From Spirochaetales bacterium (GTDB lineage Bacteria > Spirochaetota > Spirochaetia > JABEVK01), in assembly GCA_947478845.1 (NCBI GenBank), contig CANJXC010000005.1, positions 144,246 to 188,264 of the forward strand: a stretch of 44,019 nt of DNA, read 5' to 3'. The position numbers and the translations under genes are program-made. Positions 40,211-44,019 of the stretch are shown here, one piece after another. Position 1 is the stretch's first letter. Each line of letters starts with the position of its first letter. The notes beneath the pieces are model-generated. The model saw only the letters and a list, made by a program, of their open reading frames with translations, was not told the origin of the DNA and did no database searches.

Positions 40211-41746
40211 ATGGCCTTCGCGTTGGAAATGCGTGGAATTACGAAATCCTTCCCCGGGGTCCGCGCTCTCAAGGGTGTAGATTTCGAGCTCGAAGCCGGC
40301 GAAGTCCACGCCTTGGTGGGAGAAAACGGGGCCGGCAAGTCTACCCTGATGAAGATTCTTTCGGGCCTGTATACAGCGGACGAGGGTGAGATCCGGCTCC
40401 ACGGGAAGCCCATTACCACGACCGGAATCCGCTCCATGCTCGACGCGGGCGTGAGCGTCATTTACCAAGAACTGAATCTTGTACGTCATTTGTCGGTGGC
40501 CGAGAATATCTTTTTGGGCCGTGAGCCGCTGCTTGCCGGTTCCCTCATCGACTGGTCTAAGATGGACAAGGACGTGAAGAAACTGCTGGAACCTTTCGGC
40601 ATCGATTTAAATCCGCGAGCCAAGATCTACACGTTGGGCCCCGCCTACCAGCAGGTCGTAGAAATCGTGAAGGCTCTGTCTCTGAACTCCGAAATCATTG
40701 TCATGGATGAACCCACGGCCGCCCTGACCGGCAACGAAGTCGAACGTCTTTTCGATATTATCCGAAGCTTAAAGGCGAGCGGAGTGTCGGTCATCTACAT
40801 TTCGCACCGTCTGGAAGAACTCGCCAAGGTTGCCGACCGGGTCACCATAATCCGAGATGGCCAGAAAATCATCACCAAAGCGATTGCGGAACTTAAAACG
40901 GACGAAATCATCCGCCATATGGTAGGACGCAGCCTAGACGAGCAGTACCCCAAGATGACGATACCGGTGGGTCGTGAAGTTCTCAGGGTTGAAAACCTCA
41001 CGAAACAGGGAGTCTGTCAGGATGTTTCGTTCCACGTGAACCAAGGTGAGATCGTCGGGTTTACAGGATTGGTTGGCGCCGGACGAACCGAAATCATGCA
41101 ACTGCTGTTCGGTCACACCCAAGCCGACTCGGGGCAGGTTTTCATCGATGGCGTAAAGACTCACATCCGTAGTCCCCGTGACGCCGTCAAAATGGGCATA
41201 GGGCTGATTCCAGAGGAGCGAAAGCAGCAAGGCCTGGTACTGGGGCTTTCTGTGCTCGACAATGCGTCTCTCACCGTGCTCGATCTATTCTCTCGCTTCG
41301 GCGTTCTGCTCGGGCGCTCGCTTCAGGCCAAAGTGAAGTCCATGGTCGACAAGATGGACATCAAAACACCAAGTCTTAAACAGCAGGTGCTGCACCTTTC
41401 CGGCGGAAACCAGCAGAAGGTTGTGCTTGCCAAATGGTTTCTGCGCGACTGCCGTTTGTACATCTTCGACGAACCGACCCGGGGTATTGACGTCGGCGCC
41501 AAAGTAGAAATTTACAAGCTCATGCAAAATCTAGCCAAGGAAGGCGCCGCAGTGATCATGGTTTCGTCCGAACTTCTTGAGGTCATGAACATGAGCGACC
41601 GGATTGAAGTGGTGTTTAGTGGCGCCATTGTGGCGGAGTTCAAGCGCGATGAAGCCGACAGCGAGCGGGTTATGGAGTACGCCCTGGGACTTCACTCGCA
41701 AACGAGCATCAAATTACAAGTAGAGGGGCATCAGGATGGAGCTTAG
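40211..41746 (+). CDS. CUT2 sugar ABC importer, duplicated ATPase (RbsA-like)
   Basis: A 511-residue ATPase with two ABC domains. The first has Walker [10 protein letters not shown] near residue 38 and Walker [12 protein letters not shown]; the second has [17 protein letters not shown] and [21 protein letters not shown] before the ATG serves as ribosome site. It lies between the binding protein and the permease; its end overlaps the permease start by 11 bases. Confidence 0.93.
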   Translation: MAFALEMRGITKSFPGVRALKGVDFELEAGEVHALVGENGAGKSTLMKILSGLYTADEGEIRLHGKPITTTGIRSMLDAGVSVIYQELNLVRHLSVAENIFLGREPLLAGSLIDWSKMDKDVKKLLEPFGIDLNPRAKIYTLGPAYQQVVEIVKALSLNSEIIVMDEPTAALTGNEVERLFDIIRSLKASGVSVIYISHRLEELAKVADRVTIIRDGQKIITKAIAELKTDEIIRHMVGRSLDEQYPKMTIPVGREVLRVENLTKQGVCQDVSFHVNQGEIVGFTGLVGAGRTEIMQLLFGHTQADSGQVFIDGVKTHIRSPRDAVKMGIGLIPEERKQQGLVLGLSVLDNASLTVLDLFSRFGVLLGRSLQAKVKSMVDKMDIKTPSLKQQVLHLSGGNQQKVVLAKWFLRDCRLYIFDEPTRGIDVGAKVEIYKLMQNLAKEGAAVIMVSSELLEVMNMSDRIEVVFSGAIVAEFKRDEADSERVMEYALGLHSQTSIKLQVEGHQDGA

Positions 41747-42674
41747 TCTCAAGGGTATACTGAAAAACTACGGAATTCTGATCGCCTTCTTCGCGATCTG
41801 CGCCATTATCTCGATTCTCTCGCCCGTGTTTTTGGCGCCCAACAACATCATCAACGTCATTCGCCAAACTTCCATCTACGGCATCATCGCGGTGGGAATG
41901 ACCTTCGTCATCCTGACCGGTGGAATCGATTTGTCGGTAGGTTCAATTCTCGCCGTTTCCGGCGCGGTTTGTGCCGGTTTGATCCACGCGCAACTGCCGG
42001 TGGCGGCCGTCATCGCTGCCGCCTTGGGAGTGGGCATAGCTTTCGGTGTTTTCAACGGTTTGTTCATAACTTTGGGCAAGATCACACCGTTTGTCGTAAC
42101 GCTGGGCATGATGGGTATTGCCCGCGGAATCACCCTCATTTACACCAACGGGTATCCTATTTCGGGGCTTCCTGAAGATTTCCGCTTCGTGGGAAGTGGC
42201 TATCTGTTTGGTCTGCCCATCCCCGTCCTCATTTTTATCGCGGTGGTGCTGGTTGCCCATTTCGTGCTGACACAAACCCGGATGGGCCGCTACACATATG
42301 CCATTGGTGGCAATGAGGCGGCGGTCAGGCTGTCGGGGATCAACGCCAATTTCTATAAAGCGCTGGCGTACGTCATCGCGGGGGCAACAGCGGGCCTGAG
42401 TTCGGTGATTCTCACTGCTCGTCTCAATTCGGCCGAGCCAGTGGCCGGTAACGGCTACGAGCTCGATGTCATCGCGGCGGTAGTCATCGGAGGTACCAGC
42501 CTCAGCGGAGGTCGTGGCAGCATTTGGGGCACCTTCATTGGAGCCTTGATGATTGGCGTCATCAACAACGGCATGAACTTACTGGGAATTTCTTCCTACT
42601 TTCAGCTCGTGGTCAAAGGTCTCATCATCATCGGGGCTGTGTGGCTCGACCGACTGCGCGATGAGTCGAATTAG
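41736..42674 (+). CDS. CUT2 sugar ABC importer permease (RbsC-like)
   Basis: A 312-residue permease with about 8-10 hydrophobic segments, VILTGGIDLSVGSILAVSG near residue 60 and GYELDVIAAVVIGGTSLSGG toward the C-terminus. It completes the third importer. The stop is 10 bases from the end of the convergent glutathione peroxidase gene. Confidence 0.92.
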   Translation: MELSLKGILKNYGILIAFFAICAIISILSPVFLAPNNIINVIRQTSIYGIIAVGMTFVILTGGIDLSVGSILAVSGAVCAGLIHAQLPVAAVIAAALGVGIAFGVFNGLFITLGKITPFVVTLGMMGIARGITLIYTNGYPISGLPEDFRFVGSGYLFGLPIPVLIFIAVVLVAHFVLTQTRMGRYTYAIGGNEAAVRLSGINANFYKALAYVIAGATAGLSSVILTARLNSAEPVAGNGYELDVIAAVVIGGTSLSGGRGSIWGTFIGALMIGVINNGMNLLGISSYFQLVVKGLIIIGAVWLDRLRDESN

Positions 42675-42684
42675 GCGGCTACCC

Positions 42685-43239
42685 TCAGCTTTTCAAGGCA
42701 GCTTCTAAGGCTTGGGTCAATTTGGATGAGTTGGGCGCCGTACCAGAGTCGAAAGCTTTAACAAGTTTGCCCTGACGATCGACCAAGTACTTGTGGAAGT
42801 TCCAGCCGGGTACAGTGTTGGCCCCAAGCGTCGCCTTGGCCCACAGGTAAAAGGGGTGGGCCTTAGAACCTACCACCACTTGTTTGGATGCCATAGGAAA
42901 CGTGACGCCGTAGTTCAATTTGCAAAACTCGGCGATCTGCCCGTTGGTCCCCGGTTCTTGGCCACCAAAATCGTTGCTCGGGACCCCGATGATGACCAAG
43001 CCTTGGTCCTTGTACTTGAGGTAAAGCGCTTCCAAGCCCTCGTATTGGGGTGTAAAGCCACATTTTGACGCCGTATTGACGACGAGTATCACTTTACCCT
43101 TCCACTGAAGCAGCGGAATCGGTGCTTCTCCCATCAGGGGCTGGAACGAAAAGTCGTAGGCGGTCTTGGTGTTATCGGCCGCGGGAAGCCACGAAGTCAG
43201 TGCCACGAATAAGAAGAGTGCTCCGGTAAATGTTTTCAT
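42685..43239 (-). CDS. Exported glutathione peroxidase (Cys type)
   Basis: A 184-residue peroxidase with an N-terminal signal peptide (about 1-20, ending SWLPAA). The active-site segment is NTASKCGFTPQYEGL with Cys in place of selenocysteine, followed by GVPSNDFGGQEPG (Gln of the catalytic triad) and GWNFHKYLVD (Trp and Asn). It reduces peroxides, most likely using thioredoxin rather than glutathione, in the cell envelope. It is unrelated in function to the sugar genes next to it. Confidence 0.92.
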   Translation of the reverse strand: MKTFTGALFLFVALTSWLPAADNTKTAYDFSFQPLMGEAPIPLLQWKGKVILVVNTASKCGFTPQYEGLEALYLKYKDQGLVIIGVPSNDFGGQEPGTNGQIAEFCKLNYGVTFPMASKQVVVGSKAHPFYLWAKATLGANTVPGWNFHKYLVDRQGKLVKAFDSGTAPNSSKLTQALEAALKS

Positions 43240-43346
43240 CTGTTTTGATCCTTTTTAGTTTTTCGTTGGCCTATCATCCGAGGAAGCCGGGCATCGTGTC
43301 TATTGCCGGCTTGACAACGGGAGGTCGATTGGGCGCAGGGGTCACA

Positions 43347-44019
43347 TTACTCCACAGACAGATCCACCCCCGTCAGGTCATAAATCTCAGCGACGGGCAG
43401 ACCCTTGTCGCGCAACTTTATGGCCACTTCGCGAGCTTTGTGAGCAATCCCTTGTTCAATCCCTTGTTGAATGCCCTGTAGAATCCCTTGTTCAATCCCT
43501 TGTTCAATCCCTTGTTCAATCCCTTGTTCAATCCCTTGGGCCAAGCCTTTGGTTTGGGCCTCGTCGAGCCAGGCCGCTTGGTCGCGCATTTCTTTCATCC
43601 GCGCTTCGTAGATCATACGGGCCTCGGAATCGTTTTCAAAGCGGTAGTAGCGGTCGGCAAGTTCCTGCAGGTTGTGGTTTTTCTTCAGCAAAACCATCAT
43701 AGGTCCCTCCTGTACGTCGAGGTGCCTGAGGGCGTACAGCCACTCGGCAAGCTCTGAGCCCTCGTTTTGGGGCAGTTTTTTCAATTCAAGATAATGCATT
43801 ACGCAGTCGTCGGTTAAGCAGACCTCGGGGTTTGTTTTCTCCATCAGCTGAAAAGTCGAATGAAACGGCAATTCGTCGGGAAAAAGGTTAAAGTTTAAGA
43901 GGCTCACACTGACCACAGGCATCAGCTTGTGGTACTTATCGCCCTCAAGGATTTGCTCGGTGTAGCTTTTGGCCCAGTAGTAGAGGCTGCGTTCGCCGTA
44001 CTCTGCTTGGCTGCGCACC
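43347..44019 (-). CDS. Rpn-family nuclease/putative transposase, C-terminal part (5' end outside window)
   Basis: About 224 residues of a larger protein; the first residues visible (RSQAEYGERSLYYWAKSYTE) are internal to the PDDEXK_2/Rpn family, so the true start lies beyond the right edge. The segments YHKLMPVVSVSLLNFNLF and the long helical tail are typical. The tail carries nine tandem four-residue units (GIEQ and variants) before AREVAIKLRDKGLPVAEIYDLTGVDLS. Rpn proteins are PD-(D/E)XK nucleases that promote recombination, and many are annotated as transposases. The catalytic residues would be in the missing part. Whether the gene is intact cannot be judged. Confidence 0.83.
   Translation of the reverse strand, partial: VRSQAEYGERSLYYWAKSYTEQILEGDKYHKLMPVVSVSLLNFNLFPDELPFHSTFQLMEKTNPEVCLTDDCVMHYLELKKLPQNEGSELAEWLYALRHLDVQEGPMMVLLKKNHNLQELADRYYRFENDSEARMIYEARMKEMRDQAAWLDEAQTKGLAQGIEQGIEQGIEQGIEQGILQGIQQGIEQGIAHKAREVAIKLRDKGLPVAEIYDLTGVDLSVE
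43440..43547 (-). repeat. Nine tandem 12-bp units coding for GIxQ repeats
   Basis: The plus-strand unit TTGTTCAATCCC occurs exactly at 43452, 43488, 43500, 43512 and 43524 and in varied form at 43440, 43464, 43476 and 43536. Each codes for GIEQ or a variant (GIAH, GIQQ, GILQ, GLAQ). The units are multiples of three, so changes in copy number keep the frame. Confidence 0.92.

Noticed and set aside
42685-43239. Selenocysteine in the glutathione peroxidase
   Set aside because: The active-site codon is Cys (in NTASKCGFTP) and there is no in-frame TGA.
43440-43547. CRISPR-like array
   Set aside because: Units are 12 bp, contiguous without spacers, and code in frame for GIEQ repeats.
1-44019. tRNA or rRNA genes
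   Set aside because: I saw no cloverleaf or rRNA-like sequence in the intergenic spaces, though a covariance search would be the proper test.

Overview
The window is about 44 kb of carbohydrate-uptake and catabolism DNA from a Gram-negative-type bacterium. The sequence has exported and lipoprotein sugar-binding proteins, strong GGAGG ribosome binding sites, occasional TTG and GTG starts, and looks moderately GC-rich by eye. Three CUT2 (ribose/rhamnose-type) ABC importers, a YesM/YesN-type two-component system, a SUMF1-domain lipoprotein and an Rpn-family PD-(D/E)XK protein with a GIEQ-repeat tail fit a free-living or host-associated spirochaete (Spirochaetota). That assignment is inference; there is no rRNA or housekeeping marker in the window.

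Region 1 (1-14295). The N-terminus of a LacI-family regulator leaves the left edge. A REP-associated tyrosine transposase (RAYT) unit, 382-1000, lies between it and an operon for a zinc alcohol dehydrogenase, a DUF4380 protein and an aldo/keto reductase. On the opposite strand, three overlapping genes encode a response regulator, a histidine kinase and a sugar-binding protein, a likely sugar-sensing module. Divergent from it runs a CUT2 importer (ATPase, permease, binding protein) ending in a strong terminator, followed by a Gfo/Idh/MocA oxidoreductase and a TIM-barrel isomerase/epimerase. The sugar is unknown, possibly a polyol or a rare sugar.

Region 2 (14375-26949). This is an L-rhamnose locus built around an AraC regulator. 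One minus-strand operon holds an arabinose/fucose-isomerase-like protein, a RhaT-type ATPase, two permeases, a rhamnose-binding lipoprotein and, behind a terminator, a solute-binding-fold protein without a signal peptide. A plus-strand operon holds a class II aldolase and L-rhamnose isomerase. A minus-strand operon holds rhamnulokinase and rhamnose mutarotase. A shared ATGGAC-containing element lies upstream of all these promoters.

Region 3 (27059-32536) is mixed: two small unknown genes, an operon of alpha/beta hydrolase, aldo/keto reductase and MFS transporter, a SUMF1-domain lipoprotein and a VOC protein.

Region 4 (32598-42674) is the most novel part. It holds a short leader ORF, an RbsD/FucU pyranase, a class-I-mannose-6-phosphate-isomerase-like cupin protein, an aldose-epimerase-fold protein, a UlaE-type L-xylulose-5-phosphate 3-epimerase and a LyxK-like L-xylulose kinase. 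A second cupin paralogue is convergent with these, and a third CUT2 importer is divergent from that paralogue. Together they suggest import of an L-pentose or related sugar, anomer conversion, isomerisation by the cupin proteins to L-xylulose or a similar ketose, phosphorylation and 3-epimerisation. The isomerase role of the cupins is a prediction.

The right edge (42685-44019) has an exported glutathione peroxidase and a truncated Rpn-family gene. Across the first 4.1 kb and once in the rhamnose aldolase gene, the RAYT-associated word GGGACAGACCT recurs seven times in one orientation. Five copies lie inside genes, read in two different frames.
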